Assembly: GCF_041817755.1 (NCBI RefSeq)
Contig: NZ_JBGYBX010000058.1
Location: 11,646 to 75,645 of the forward strand
Length of the DNA stretch: 64,000 nt
From: Glaesserella sp041817755
GTDB taxonomy: Bacteria; Pseudomonadota; Gammaproteobacteria; Enterobacterales; Pasteurellaceae
Direction of reading: 5' to 3'
Part shown: positions 6,876 through 16,229 of the stretch, piece after piece
Numbering within the stretch: position 1 is the stretch's first letter
How the letters are laid out: each line of letters opens with the position of its first letter
Position numbers and translations under genes: made by a program
The notes under the pieces: generated by a model
Database searches by the model: none
What the model saw: the letters and a program-made list of their open reading frames with translations, nothing else
Told to the model about the DNA's origin: nothing

Positions 6876-9572
6876 ATGTTTACAAAATTAATGACCGCTA
6901 TTTTTGGTAGTAGCAATGATCGTACTTTACGCCGTTTAAACAAGCGTGTCGCACAAATTAACCGTTTAGAAGCTGAATTTGAAAAATTAACCGATGAACA
7001 ATTACAAGCGAAAACCGCTGAATTTAAACAACGTTTAGCAGAAGGGGCAACGCTAGACAGCTTATTACACGAAGCCTTTGCCACTGTGCGTGAAGCGAGT
7101 AAGCGTGTGTTAGGTATGCGTCACTTCGATGTGCAGTTAATCGGCGGTATGGTGCTGACCGAACGTAATATTGCAGAAATGCGTACGGGTGAAGGTAAAA
7201 CCTTAACTGCCACCCTACCTTGTTACTTAAATGCCTTGACGGGTAAAGGGGTTCACGTTGTGACGGTGAATGATTACTTAGCTCGTCGTGATGCGGAAAC
7301 CAACCGTCCGTTGTTTGAATTTTTAGGAATGACGGTTGCGGTGAATATTCCGGGGCTACCGTCCGATGTTAAACGTCAAGCCTATTTGGCGGACATTACT
7401 TATGCAACGAACAGCGAGCTTGGCTTTGACTATCTGCGTGATAACTTGGCTCACTCAAAAGAAGAGCGTTTCCAACGCCCGTTACACTACGCGTTAGTGG
7501 ACGAAGTGGACTCGATTTTAATTGATGAAGCACGTACTCCATTGATTATTTCAGGCCCTGCTGAAGATGCGACACAAATTTATCAAGCGATTGATAAGGT
7601 TATTCCGCATTTAATTGCACAAGATAAAGAAGATACCGAAGAATACACAGGCGATGGCGATTTCACCCTTGATCTGAAGAGCAAACAAGCCCACTTGACT
7701 GAGCGTGGTCAGGTAAAAGTCGAAAATATTTTGACGGAAATGGGCTTAATGCACGAAGGGGAAAGCCTTTATCACCCGGCCCGTATTAGCTTATTACACC
7801 ACGTTTATGCGGCATTACGCGCCCACAAGCTGTTTGAAGTGAATGTCGATTATATCGTGAAAGATGGCGAGATCGTGATCATTGACGAACATACCGGTCG
7901 TACAATGGCTGGCCGTCGTTGGTCAGATGGTTTACATCAAGCGATTGAAGCCAAAGAAGGGGTAAACATTCAGGGCGAAAACCAAACTGTTGCCTCTATC
8001 ACTTATCAAAACTACTTCCGTCTATATGAAAAATTAGCGGGTATGACGGGAACAGCGGACACCGAAGCCTTTGAGTTCCAACAAATCTACGGCTTAGATA
8101 CCGTCGTGATCCCAACTAACCGCCCGATGATCCGTGACGACAAAACCGATTTAATGTTTAAGAGCGAACCGGAGAAATTCCAAGCGGTGATTAAGGATAT
8201 TCAGGACTGTATGGCTCGTAATCAGCCTGTATTAGTCGGTACGATTTCGATTGAAAAATCAGAAGCACTGTCAGAAGCACTAAAACAGGCAGGTATTCCG
8301 CATAAAGTATTGAATGCCAAATTCCACGCACAAGAAGCGGAAATCGTTGCTGACGCAGGTTATCCGGGGGCAGTTACCATTGCCACGAATATGGCTGGTC
8401 GTGGTACGGATATTGTGCTTGGCGGTAATTGGAAAGCGGAAATTGCAAAATTAGAAAACCCAACCCAAGAGCAAATTGACGAGATCAAAGCAAAATGGCA
8501 AGAGCGTCACGACATTGTAATGCAAGCGGGTGGTTTACACATTATCGGTACAGAACGCCACGAATCTCGTCGTATCGACAACCAGTTGCGTGGTCGTTCA
8601 GGCCGTCAAGGTGACCCTGGTTCATCACGTTTCTACCTGTCATTAGATGATGCCTTAATGCGAATTTACCTCAATGAAGGTAAGCTTAATATGATGCGTA
8701 AAGCCTTTACCGAAGAAGGCGAAGCAATGGAATCGAAATTGCTGACTAAAGTGATTGCTTCAGCTCAAGCAAAAGTAGAAGCGCACAACTTTGACGGACG
8801 TAAACAGCTTCTACAATACGATGATGTCGCAAACGAACAACGTAAAGCGATTTACGAGCAACGTAACTACTTACTTGAAACAGACGATATTTCAGCGATG
8901 ATTAACACCGTGCGTGAAGATGTGTTTAATGCGGTAATTGACCAGTATATTCCGCCACAATCTATCGAAGAAATGTGGGACGTTCCAGCATTAGAGAACC
9001 GCTTGAAACAAGAGTTTGGTATGGATCTGCCGATTGTAAAATGGCTTGAAGCAGAAGATGATTTACACGAAGAAACCTTGCGTGAACGTATCATCAACAT
9101 TGCTAAAGAGCAGTATCAAGCGAAGGAAGCGATGGTGGGTACAGAAGTTATGCGTAGTTTTGAAAAAGGCGTGATGTTACAAAACCTTGATGAACTTTGG
9201 AAAGAGCATTTATCCGCAATGGATTACTTACGCAAAGGGATTCACTTACGCGGTTATGCCCAAAAAGATCCGAAGCAAGAGTATAAAAAAGAGTCTTTTG
9301 CAATGTTCACCGATATGCTTGACCACTTAAAATCAAACGTGATCAGCGTATTAAGCCGTATCCAAGTGCGTAGCCAAGAAGAAGTAGAACAAGCTGAACG
9401 TGAACGTCAAGCTCATGCGGAAGAAGAAAGTGCGCATTACCATGCCGAAGGTGAAGCGGAAAGCGGTGAAGAGAATTATGAAAATTTGAATATCGGACGC
9501 AATGAACCTTGCCCATGCGGTTCGGGTAAGAAATACAAGCATTGTCACGGCAGTAAAGCGAAATATGCCTAA
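6876..9572 (+). CDS. secA: SecA, preprotein translocase ATPase
   Basis: SecA drives preproteins through SecYEG by ATP hydrolysis. The start is placed at ATG 6876 (MFTKLMTAIFGSSNDRTL), which matches SecA N-termini, not at the longer open frame from 6732. The 898-residue protein has the Walker A region MRTGEGKTLTATL (about residues 103-115), the DEAD-type DEVDSILIDEART, the helicase motif TNMAGRGTDI, and a C-terminal zinc-binding tail CPCGSGKKYKHCHG. The start has only a weak GGA site. Length and motifs are normal. It lies between secM and mutT as in E. coli. Confidence 0.98.
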   Translation: MFTKLMTAIFGSSNDRTLRRLNKRVAQINRLEAEFEKLTDEQLQAKTAEFKQRLAEGATLDSLLHEAFATVREASKRVLGMRHFDVQLIGGMVLTERNIAEMRTGEGKTLTATLPCYLNALTGKGVHVVTVNDYLARRDAETNRPLFEFLGMTVAVNIPGLPSDVKRQAYLADITYATNSELGFDYLRDNLAHSKEERFQRPLHYALVDEVDSILIDEARTPLIISGPAEDATQIYQAIDKVIPHLIAQDKEDTEEYTGDGDFTLDLKSKQAHLTERGQVKVENILTEMGLMHEGESLYHPARISLLHHVYAALRAHKLFEVNVDYIVKDGEIVIIDEHTGRTMAGRRWSDGLHQAIEAKEGVNIQGENQTVASITYQNYFRLYEKLAGMTGTADTEAFEFQQIYGLDTVVIPTNRPMIRDDKTDLMFKSEPEKFQAVIKDIQDCMARNQPVLVGTISIEKSEALSEALKQAGIPHKVLNAKFHAQEAEIVADAGYPGAVTIATNMAGRGTDIVLGGNWKAEIAKLENPTQEQIDEIKAKWQERHDIVMQAGGLHIIGTERHESRRIDNQLRGRSGRQGDPGSSRFYLSLDDALMRIYLNEGKLNMMRKAFTEEGEAMESKLLTKVIASAQAKVEAHNFDGRKQLLQYDDVANEQRKAIYEQRNYLLETDDISAMINTVREDVFNAVIDQYIPPQSIEEMWDVPALENRLKQEFGMDLPIVKWLEAEDDLHEETLRERIINIAKEQYQAKEAMVGTEVMRSFEKGVMLQNLDELWKEHLSAMDYLRKGIHLRGYAQKDPKQEYKKESFAMFTDMLDHLKSNVISVLSRIQVRSQEEVEQAERERQAHAEEESAHYHAEGEAESGEENYENLNIGRNEPCPCGSGKKYKHCHGSKAKYA

Positions 9573-9575
9573 TTG

Positions 9576-9621
9576 ACAAGCGGTCGGATTTGCAAAATAT
9601 TTTACCAATCCGACCGCTTGT
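9576..9621. terminator. USS inverted pair between secA and mutT
   Basis: ACAAGCGGTCGGATT (9576-9590) and its exact complement (9607-9621) form a 15-bp stem with an AT-rich loop, directly after the secA stop. A short T run is lacking, so it may only partly terminate. Confidence 0.65.
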
Positions 9622-9647
9622 AACACTATATAACCATAGGAACTTTT

Positions 9648-10049
9648 ATGTCTAAACCCCTTGTTCAAGTCGCTGCGGGCATTATCCGTAATGAATTCGG
9701 ACAAATTTATTTAACACAACGCCTTGAGGGGCAAGATTTTGCCCAATCGTTGGAGTTTCCCGGCGGTAAAGTGTCGCAAGATGAAACGCCTGAAGAAGCG
9801 TTACGTCGCGAATTGGAAGAAGAAATCGGTATTCATGTGCTCAGCGCGTTTCCTTACGAGCATTTTAGTTTTGAATATCCGACGAAAGTGATCGAGCTTT
9901 TCTTCTATCTAGTGGAAGAATGGGTCGGTGAACCTTTCGGACGGGAAGGTCAAGACGGCTTTTGGATCGCTCAGCAAGAGTTGGAAGAAGGGCAGTTTCC
10001 ACCGGCGAATACTGAATTAATCCGCCGTTTGAGGCAAGAATCGGATTAA
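9648..10049 (+). CDS. mutT: MutT, 8-oxo-dGTP diphosphatase
   Basis: Hydrolyses 8-oxo-dGTP and so prevents A-to-C transversions. The 133-residue protein has a complete Nudix box: GGKVSQDETPEEA followed by LRRELEEEIGI (about residues 37-60), with the REXXEEXG metal-binding acidic residues all present. AAGIIRNEFGQIYLTQR at the start and the length match MutT rather than other Nudix enzymes. The secM-secA-mutT order is conserved. Confidence 0.93.
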   Translation: MSKPLVQVAAGIIRNEFGQIYLTQRLEGQDFAQSLEFPGGKVSQDETPEEALRRELEEEIGIHVLSAFPYEHFSFEYPTKVIELFFYLVEEWVGEPFGREGQDGFWIAQQELEEGQFPPANTELIRRLRQESD

Positions 10050-10054
10050 AAATT

Positions 10055-10076
10055 AAGGGGCTTACGCCCCTTATTT
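10055..10076. terminator. Bidirectional terminator between mutT and htpG
   Basis: AAGGGGC, loop TTAC, GCCCCTT is followed by ATTTTAT; A-rich sequence on the other side gives T residues for the minus strand. The two genes converge here. Confidence 0.75.
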
Positions 10077-11962
10077 TATGCCCCCAACAACTTATTCATC
10101 CGTTTAATAAACGCCGTTGGATTTTCCAATGTGCCACGTTCAGCGAGTAATGCCTGTTCAAACAAGAGTTCAATCCAGTCGTTAAATTCCGCTTCATCGG
10201 CAATATCAGCCACACGTTTTACCATTGAATGTTCAGGATTTAACTCAAAAGTATATTTCACTTCAGGGGCTTGTTGTCCCATTGCTGCGAACAGTTTTGC
10301 CATTTGCGTAGTCATTTCATCGCTGTCAGTTGAAACAACGGCCGGCGTATCAGTCAAGCGGTGAGTTAAGACCACTTTTTTGACACGTTCGCCTAAATAG
10401 CCTTTGGCTCTCTCTAAGAAACTCGCAAATTCAACTTCTTGTGCTTTTTGGGTTTCTTCTTCCGCTTTATCGGCAAGATCGCCTAAATCTAAGTCTGATT
10501 TAGTGATACTTTGTAGTGGCTTGCCGTCAAATTCGGTTAAATGGCTGATAAACCATTCATCAATGCGGTCGGAAAGCAGTAAGACTTCAATGCCTTTTTT
10601 GTTAAACAGCTCTAAATGTGGGCTGTTTTTCGCCGCTTGATAGCTGTCGGCAGTTAAGAAGTAAATCGCTTTCTGACCTTCTTTCATTCTTGCAATATAA
10701 TCGTTCAAACTGACCGCTTGTTCGCTACTGTCAGTATGCGTTGAAGCAAAGCGGACTAACGCTGCCACTTGGTTTTTATTCGCAAAATCTTCCCCTACGC
10801 CTTCTTTCAACACTAAACCGAACGCATTCCAGAATTGTTGGTACTGTTCGGTATTATCTTTCGCCAGTTTTTCCAACATTTGTAATGCACGTTTGGTTAA
10901 TGCCGAACGCAGTGCCGATGTGGTTTTGTTATCCTGTAAAATTTCACGAGAAACGTTTAACGGTAAGTCATTTGAGTCTAATAAACCACGCATAAAGCGA
11001 AGATAATTCGGCATAAAGACTTCCGCATCGTCCATAATAAACACACGTTGGACATAGAGTTTCAAACCGTGTTTTTGTTCACGGTTGAAAAGATCCCAAG
11101 GTGCTTTGCTCGGTACATAAAGTAGGCTGGTATATTCTTGTTTGCCTTCAACTTTATTGTGCGACCAAATTAACGGATCGGCAAAATCGTGGCTGATGTG
11201 TTTGTAGAACTCTTTATATTCTTCATCGGAAATCTCATTTTTAGAGCGTGTCCAAAGTGCTTGAGCTTTGTTAATTTTTTCCCATTTGGTGCCAGTTTCT
11301 TTGCCTTCATCGTCATACTCTTTGGTTTGAATTTCTACGGCTAAACCGATATGGTCAGAGTATTTACCGATGATGTCACGCAAACGCCATTCGCTTAAAA
11401 ACTCTTTTTCATCATCACGCAAGTGTAAAATCACGTCAGTGCCACGTCCTGCTTTTTCAATATCGGCAACGGTGTAATCGCCTTCACCGGCAGATTCCCA
11501 CAATACGCCTTGGTTGGCTTCTAAGCCTGCGGCACGGGTGCGAACAGTCACTTTATCGGCAACGATAAAAGACGAATAGAAGCCCACACCGAATTGCCCG
11601 ATTAATTGGCTGTCTTTCGCTTGGTCTGAACCGAGTGCATTTAAAAACTCTTTGGTACCTGATTTAGCGATAGTACCGAGATGATCAATCACTTGCTCGC
11701 GGCTCATACCGATACCATTATCGCTGATGGTGATGGTGCCTAAGGTTTCATCAATACTAATACGTACACGCAATTCACCATCGCCTTCATAAAGTTCAGG
11801 TTGAGAAAGGGCTTTGAAACGCAATTTGTCGGCAGCGTCTGACGCATTGGAAATTAACTCACGCAAAAAGATCTCTTTATTAGAATAGAGTGAGTGGATC
11901 ATTAATTGAAGTAGTTGTTTGACTTCCGACTGAAAGCCACGGGTTTCTTGGTTTGTACTCAT
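10076..11962 (-). CDS. htpG: HtpG, Hsp90 chaperone
   Basis: Cytosolic ATP-dependent chaperone of the Hsp90 family. The 628 residues start with QSEVKQLLQLMIHSLYSNKEIFLRELISNASDAADKLR (family signature, here as one known block split between residues 11-48), then SDNGIGMSREQV and GQFGVGFYS, the GHKL nucleotide-binding motifs. The C-terminal dimer domain is complete. GAGGACTT precedes the ATG. A sigma-32-like promoter lies upstream at 12027-12054, in line with heat-shock control. Confidence 0.98.
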   Translation of the reverse strand: MSTNQETRGFQSEVKQLLQLMIHSLYSNKEIFLRELISNASDAADKLRFKALSQPELYEGDGELRVRISIDETLGTITISDNGIGMSREQVIDHLGTIAKSGTKEFLNALGSDQAKDSQLIGQFGVGFYSSFIVADKVTVRTRAAGLEANQGVLWESAGEGDYTVADIEKAGRGTDVILHLRDDEKEFLSEWRLRDIIGKYSDHIGLAVEIQTKEYDDEGKETGTKWEKINKAQALWTRSKNEISDEEYKEFYKHISHDFADPLIWSHNKVEGKQEYTSLLYVPSKAPWDLFNREQKHGLKLYVQRVFIMDDAEVFMPNYLRFMRGLLDSNDLPLNVSREILQDNKTTSALRSALTKRALQMLEKLAKDNTEQYQQFWNAFGLVLKEGVGEDFANKNQVAALVRFASTHTDSSEQAVSLNDYIARMKEGQKAIYFLTADSYQAAKNSPHLELFNKKGIEVLLLSDRIDEWFISHLTEFDGKPLQSITKSDLDLGDLADKAEEETQKAQEVEFASFLERAKGYLGERVKKVVLTHRLTDTPAVVSTDSDEMTTQMAKLFAAMGQQAPEVKYTFELNPEHSMVKRVADIADEAEFNDWIELLFEQALLAERGTLENPTAFIKRMNKLLGA

Positions 11963-12026
11963 AAGTCCTCTTAAATTTGTAAAAAATAAGCGGAAACAGA
12001 CCGCTTGTCATAAAAAATGGCTTACT

Positions 12027-12054
12027 AAATAAGGCGTAAAAGTCAAATTTCAAG
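12027..12054 (-). promoter_or_regulatory. Sigma-32-like heat-shock promoter of htpG
   Basis: On the minus strand TCTCCCTTGAAA (CTTGAAA core at 12054-12048) is followed after 13 bases by CCTTATTT (12034-12027), resembling CTTGAAA-N13-CCCCATNT. Confidence 0.65.
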
Positions 12055-12160
12055 GGAGATTTGTATAAAGATATTGATTTCTAGGTTATAACGTTTAGTT
12101 ATTTGAATTTAAAAACGTCTCTCGTTAGATTGACGTCTTTCTCATTCATCAGGAGGCAAT

Positions 12161-12901
12161 ATGTCTGATATTCTCAATGCAATTCAAGTATTAAAAAAAC
12201 AGAAATGGGTCGATTTAAGCCATTCGGTTAATCCGACTATCCCGTATTTCCCCGCCTTTAAGCCGATTGAAAGCAAGGTTCTTTTCACCGTGGAAAGAGA
12301 CGGTTTCCTTGCCAATGAATTTACTTTAGCGAGTCAATACGGTACGCATATTGATGCACCGGTTCACTTTGCGGTAGGTAAACGTTATTTGGAGGAAATT
12401 CAGCCGCTGGAATTGGTATTGCCGCTGATTGTTCTCCATAAAGAAAAAGAGGTGGAACGCAATCACGACTATTGTTTAACCGTCGAGGATATTTTGGCTT
12501 TTGAGGCGGAGTACGGAAAAATCCCCGAAGGAAGCTTCGTGGTGTTTGCCAGCGGTTGGTCGTCGCGCTGGTTAGATCATCAAGCGTTTTATAATAAAGA
12601 TGAAAACGGACAGGCTCATACGCCGGGTTGGAGCTTGGAAGCGCTTGAATTTTTACACCAACAACGAGATGTTGCCGCCATCGGACATGAAACGCTTGAT
12701 ACGGACAGCGCATTGGATTTCGTTAAGCACAATGACTTGATCGGTGAACGTTACTGGCTTTCTCAAGATAAATTCCAAGTGGAAGTGTTGAATAATCTAG
12801 CTGATCTTCCCGCAACCGGCGGTGCCGTTTTTATCGGAGTACCGAAAATTGAGAACGCTTCCGGTTTTAACGCGCGGGTTTTTGCGATTATTCCGGCGTA
12901 A
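12161..12901 (+). CDS. Cyclase-family metal-dependent hydrolase (kynurenine formamidase-like)
   Basis: Cyclase-family proteins are metal hydrolases that include kynurenine formamidase (KynB) and isatin hydrolase. The 246-residue protein has the signature YGTHIDAPVHF (about residues 66-76) containing the HXGTHXDXPXH-type metal ligands, plus LSHSVNPTIPYFP near the start and GHETLDTDSA in the middle. The ATG follows an excellent AGGAGG site. No tryptophan-degradation gene is nearby, so the substrate is unknown. It stands alone between htpG (divergent) and catalase. Confidence 0.8.
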   Translation: MSDILNAIQVLKKQKWVDLSHSVNPTIPYFPAFKPIESKVLFTVERDGFLANEFTLASQYGTHIDAPVHFAVGKRYLEEIQPLELVLPLIVLHKEKEVERNHDYCLTVEDILAFEAEYGKIPEGSFVVFASGWSSRWLDHQAFYNKDENGQAHTPGWSLEALEFLHQQRDVAAIGHETLDTDSALDFVKHNDLIGERYWLSQDKFQVEVLNNLADLPATGGAVFIGVPKIENASGFNARVFAIIPA

Positions 12902-12990
12902 TAATTTTTTATAAAAAGATCAGCTTTGTATGCTAAAAGACATTTTGACTATTGATTTTCTTTGTTTAATAGTTATTTGTGATTAAATTG

Positions 12991-13025
12991 ATAGTTTGAT
13001 AAGTTTTTAGCTATCAAACTATAAT
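12991..13025 (+). promoter_or_regulatory. Catalase promoter overlapped by an 11-bp inverted repeat
   Basis: TTGATA (12996-13001) and TATAAT (13020-13025) are 18 bases apart. The perfect arms ATAGTTTGATA (12991-13001) and TATCAAACTAT (13012-13022) sit on both hexamers. This looks like an operator; the spacing does not fit a canonical OxyR site. Confidence 0.6.
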
Positions 13026-13064
13026 TTATTTAAAGCAATTACCTATTAACTACAGAGGAATACA

Positions 13065-14516
13065 ATGATGTCAAAATGTCCGTTTGATCATGGTTCTAAA
13101 ACCTTAACTAATGCAGCAGGCGCACCTGTTGTAGATAACGATAACACCATGTCTGCTGGCCCACGCGGTCCGCTTCTTTTACAAGATGTATGGTTCCAAG
13201 AGAAATTAGCTCACTTTGCTCGTGAACGTATTCCTGAGCGTGTGGTTCATGCTAAAGGTTCAGCGGCTTACGGTACATTCACTGTCACTGCAGATATTAC
13301 CAAATACACCAAAGCTGCAGTATTTAAACCGGGTGCGCAAACTGAAGTATTATTACGTTTCTCAACGGTTGCCGGTGAGCGTGGGGCTGCCGATGCAGAG
13401 CGTGACGTGCGTGGTTTCTCATTAAAATTCTATACAGAACAAGGTAACTGGGACTTAGTGGGTAACAATACGCCGGTATTTTTTATCCGTGATCCGTTAA
13501 AATTCCCGGATTTTATCCATACACAAAAACGTAATCCGCAAACGAACTTGCGTGATGCAAATGCCGCGTGGGATTTCTGGTCACGTCACCCTGAGTCAAT
13601 GCACCAAATTATGACATTATTCTCAGATCGTGGTATTCCTGCGACTTTACGTCATATGAACGGTTACGGTAGCCACACTTATAGCTTTGTAAACGCAAAC
13701 AACGAGCGTTTCTGGGTGAAATTCCACTTCAAAACACAACAAGGTCACAAATTCTTTACTAACGAAGAAGCAGCTAAAGTTGTAGGTGAAGATCGTGAAT
13801 CTAGCCAAAGAGATTTATATGAAGCGATTGAGCGTGGTGAATTTCCACGTTGGACTGTTCAAGTGCAAATTATGCCAGAAGCAGATGCTCACAAACATAA
13901 CTATGCCTTTGACTTAACTAAAGTATGGCCACACGCAGATTACCCAGTGATCGAAGTGGGTGTATTAGAGTTAAACCGTAATCCACAAAACTACTTTGCT
14001 GAAGTAGAGCAAGCAGCATTTGCACCCTCTAACATCGTTCCGGGAATCGGCTTCTCGCCAGACCGTATGTTACAAGGTCGTCTGTTCTCTTACCAAGATG
14101 CACAGCGTTACCGTTTAGGTGTAAACCACCACCAAATCCCTGTAAATGCACCAAAATGCCCATACCACACGACTCACCGTGATGGTGCAATGCGTGTAGA
14201 TGCAAACGGTGGTAACCACCCTAACTACGCACCGAACCGTTTTGATACTTATGTGCCGACCCACGACCAATTACCATTACAAATTGAGCGTGAAGCTGCA
14301 CACTTTAACTTCCGTGAGTACGATGAAGATTACTACTCACAACCAGCAGCACTTTATAACTTGTTTACAGCGGAAGAAAAAGATCGCTTGGCAGGTAACT
14401 TTGCAGCAGGTTTATCCGGTGTCACTGTCCCTGAAATCGTAGAAAGACAAATGGCTCACTTTGAAAAAGTTAGCCCAGAATTAGCAAATGCGATTCGTCA
14501 AAAGCTGATGAAATAA
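13065..14516 (+). CDS. katA: Monofunctional haem catalase
   Basis: Converts hydrogen peroxide to water and oxygen. The 483-residue protein is a small-subunit (clade 3 type) catalase. The active-site signature FARERIPERVVHAKGSAAYG contains distal His62. DLVGNNTPVFFIRDPLKFPD carries the catalytic Asn, and RLFSYQDAQRYRLG near residue 345 holds the proximal Tyr haem ligand. The start is either of two adjacent ATGs after GAGGAA. In Haemophilus the corresponding gene is called hktE. Codon use suggests high expression. A palindrome covers its promoter. Confidence 0.96.
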   Translation: MMSKCPFDHGSKTLTNAAGAPVVDNDNTMSAGPRGPLLLQDVWFQEKLAHFARERIPERVVHAKGSAAYGTFTVTADITKYTKAAVFKPGAQTEVLLRFSTVAGERGAADAERDVRGFSLKFYTEQGNWDLVGNNTPVFFIRDPLKFPDFIHTQKRNPQTNLRDANAAWDFWSRHPESMHQIMTLFSDRGIPATLRHMNGYGSHTYSFVNANNERFWVKFHFKTQQGHKFFTNEEAAKVVGEDRESSQRDLYEAIERGEFPRWTVQVQIMPEADAHKHNYAFDLTKVWPHADYPVIEVGVLELNRNPQNYFAEVEQAAFAPSNIVPGIGFSPDRMLQGRLFSYQDAQRYRLGVNHHQIPVNAPKCPYHTTHRDGAMRVDANGGNHPNYAPNRFDTYVPTHDQLPLQIEREAAHFNFREYDEDYYSQPAALYNLFTAEEKDRLAGNFAAGLSGVTVPEIVERQMAHFEKVSPELANAIRQKLMK

Positions 14517-14560
14517 TAAGCGAAGACGACTTTTCTCCTTTATTTGGCATTTGCTTACTT

Positions 14561-14588
14561 AAAAGCCCAACAGCAGTTGGGCTTTTTT
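14561..14588 (+). terminator. Intrinsic terminator of catalase
   Basis: AAAAGCCCAAC, loop AGCA, GTTGGGCTTTT forms an 11-bp stem with a T7 tail. Confidence 0.85.
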
Positions 14589-14639
14589 TCTCAATATAAA
14601 TGTGTAGAATGCCGTTTTATTTAGATAGGTATTATAAAT

Positions 14640-15725
14640 TTGGAAGCCAGACATTACATCACCATTGTGGTTGTGGTAATCGCATTACAATTATTATTGT
14701 TAAACTTCTCCAGAACCACGGCGTGGTTGTTTAATTTATCCAAACGGGGGCGTTGGCTCGTGACGGTGTCAAGTTATGTTACCGTCAATCTGTTTATTCT
14801 TTTACATTTCACGCAAATATTGCGCAGCTTTAGACTAAATGCGCTGATATTACTATTCCTGCTTTTTGCCCTGTTCGTCCGTATTGCAACGGCGGCGGTT
14901 TATTTTGCAGGCAAGCGGTTTATGGATTCGCGTAAATTGAATAATGCGCTGAGGATAATGTATCCGATAGGGTTTTTAGCCTTGGTGGGATTTTCGGTAT
15001 ATAACGCCTATACGCCGACCATTGTTCGTTATACCGTTACATTGGATAAACCGATGCAACCGACCCGCATCGGGGTGGCAAGTGATTTACATTTAGGTAA
15101 ATTATTCGGCGGAAAGCAATTGGATCAACTGGCAGAGATTTTTAATAAAGAGAAAGTCGATTTAATTTTACTGCCCGGCGATATTATGGACGATAATTTA
15201 AATTACTATTTTGCCGAAAATATGCGTCCGCATTTAGCCAAGTTAAAGGCGCCGTTAGGCACTTACGCCACCTTGGGGAATCATGATTTCTTCGGTGCGC
15301 AGAATCAGATTGCCAAGGAAATGCGCGCGGCGGGAATTCAGGTTTTATGGGATCAAGCGGTCCGTTTGGACGGAAAATTTACCATTATCGGACGGAATGA
15401 TGAGATGAATAAAACCCGCCCGAATACGGAGCAGCTTTTGGAAGGCGTTAATTCGAATTTACCGGTATTTTTAATGGACCATCGCCCGACGCAAATCGAA
15501 CAACATGCAAAATTACCGATTGATATTCAGGTTTCAGGTCATACGCATAACGGACAGGTGTTCCCGGCAAATATCATGACATCGGCGATGTATGTGTTAT
15601 CTTACGGCTATGAAAAAATCGGCAACGGGCACTTTTTCGTGACATCGGGCTATGGCTTTTGGGGGATCCCAATGCGTTTGGGCTCACAATCGGAAGTCGT
15701 GATTATTGATGTAAAAGGTAAATAG
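14640..15725 (+). CDS. Membrane-anchored metallophosphoesterase (YaeI/YkuE-like)
   Basis: A calcineurin-type phosphoesterase with several N-terminal membrane helices. The first 120 residues hold about four hydrophobic segments (such as ITIVVVVIALQLLLLNF and LILLFLLFALFVRIATA). The catalytic part shows all five metal motifs: ASDLHLGK, LPGDIMDD, LGNHDFF, and GHTHNGQ near residue 305. This domain arrangement fits YkuE/YaeI-like proteins, some of which act on lipid-linked substrates such as UDP-diacylglucosamine; the substrate here is unknown. The likely start is TTG at 14640 with a weak GGT site. It converges with folK. Confidence 0.82.
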   Translation: MEARHYITIVVVVIALQLLLLNFSRTTAWLFNLSKRGRWLVTVSSYVTVNLFILLHFTQILRSFRLNALILLFLLFALFVRIATAAVYFAGKRFMDSRKLNNALRIMYPIGFLALVGFSVYNAYTPTIVRYTVTLDKPMQPTRIGVASDLHLGKLFGGKQLDQLAEIFNKEKVDLILLPGDIMDDNLNYYFAENMRPHLAKLKAPLGTYATLGNHDFFGAQNQIAKEMRAAGIQVLWDQAVRLDGKFTIIGRNDEMNKTRPNTEQLLEGVNSNLPVFLMDHRPTQIEQHAKLPIDIQVSGHTHNGQVFPANIMTSAMYVLSYGYEKIGNGHFFVTSGYGFWGIPMRLGSQSEVVIIDVKGK

Positions 15726-15728
15726 CAA

Positions 15729-15754
15729 AAAAGACCGCTGACAAGCGGTCTTTT
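15729..15754. terminator. Bidirectional terminator containing a USS
   Basis: AAAAGACCGCT, loop GACA, AGCGGTCTTTT is an 11-bp stem with terminal T/A runs on both strands. ACAAGCGGTC lies across the loop and right arm. It separates the phosphoesterase gene from folK. Confidence 0.85.
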
Positions 15755-15755
15755 G

Positions 15756-16229
15756 TTATCCGAAATTTACCATTTGATGATCGGCAAATTGTTGATAGAG
15801 GTCTCGCAGTGCGGTGCCGTTCGGCAAAATCAATTCGGGGCTGATTTCATAAAGCGGTACGATGACGAATTCGCGGTTGTGCATATCGTAATGGGGAACG
15901 GTCAAACGTGCCGTTTGGATTCGTTCGTCGCCGTAAAGCAAAATATCCAAATCAAGCGTGCGTTCGCCCCAACGGCGTAAGCGCACGCGACCTTGCTCAT
16001 TCTCAATGCGTTGCAATTGATCGAGTAATTCGATAGCAGTCAGATCCGTATCGAATTTTACCACGGCATTAACATAATCGGGTTGATCCTGTGGTCCGAG
16101 AGGTTTACTGCCATAGAATGAACTCGCTCGGATATTTTTTGCAAATTTTCGCAGTGAAGAGACCGCTTGTTTGAGCTGTTGCAACGGATTTTCAAGGTTT
16201 GAACCCAGCGCCACATAAACCGTCGTCAT
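15756..16229 (-). CDS. folK: FolK, HPPK
   Basis: Transfers pyrophosphate from ATP to 6-hydroxymethyl-7,8-dihydropterin in folate synthesis. The 157-residue protein begins VYVALGSNLENP and contains RWGERTLDLDILLYG (metal-binding Asp pair) and LTVPHYDMHNREFVIVPL, the PROSITE-type HPPK signature. Residues about 20-35 (LKQAVSSLRKFAKN) are encoded by an uptake sequence. Its ATG overlaps the end of pcnB by four bases, so the two genes are coupled. Confidence 0.95.
   Translation of the reverse strand: MTTVYVALGSNLENPLQQLKQAVSSLRKFAKNIRASSFYGSKPLGPQDQPDYVNAVVKFDTDLTAIELLDQLQRIENEQGRVRLRRWGERTLDLDILLYGDERIQTARLTVPHYDMHNREFVIVPLYEISPELILPNGTALRDLYQQFADHQMVNFG

Noticed and set aside
12991..13022. OxyR site at the catalase promoter
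   Set aside because: The ATAG and CTAT elements are 16 bases apart rather than 7, so the canonical motif is not met; I report only an inverted repeat.
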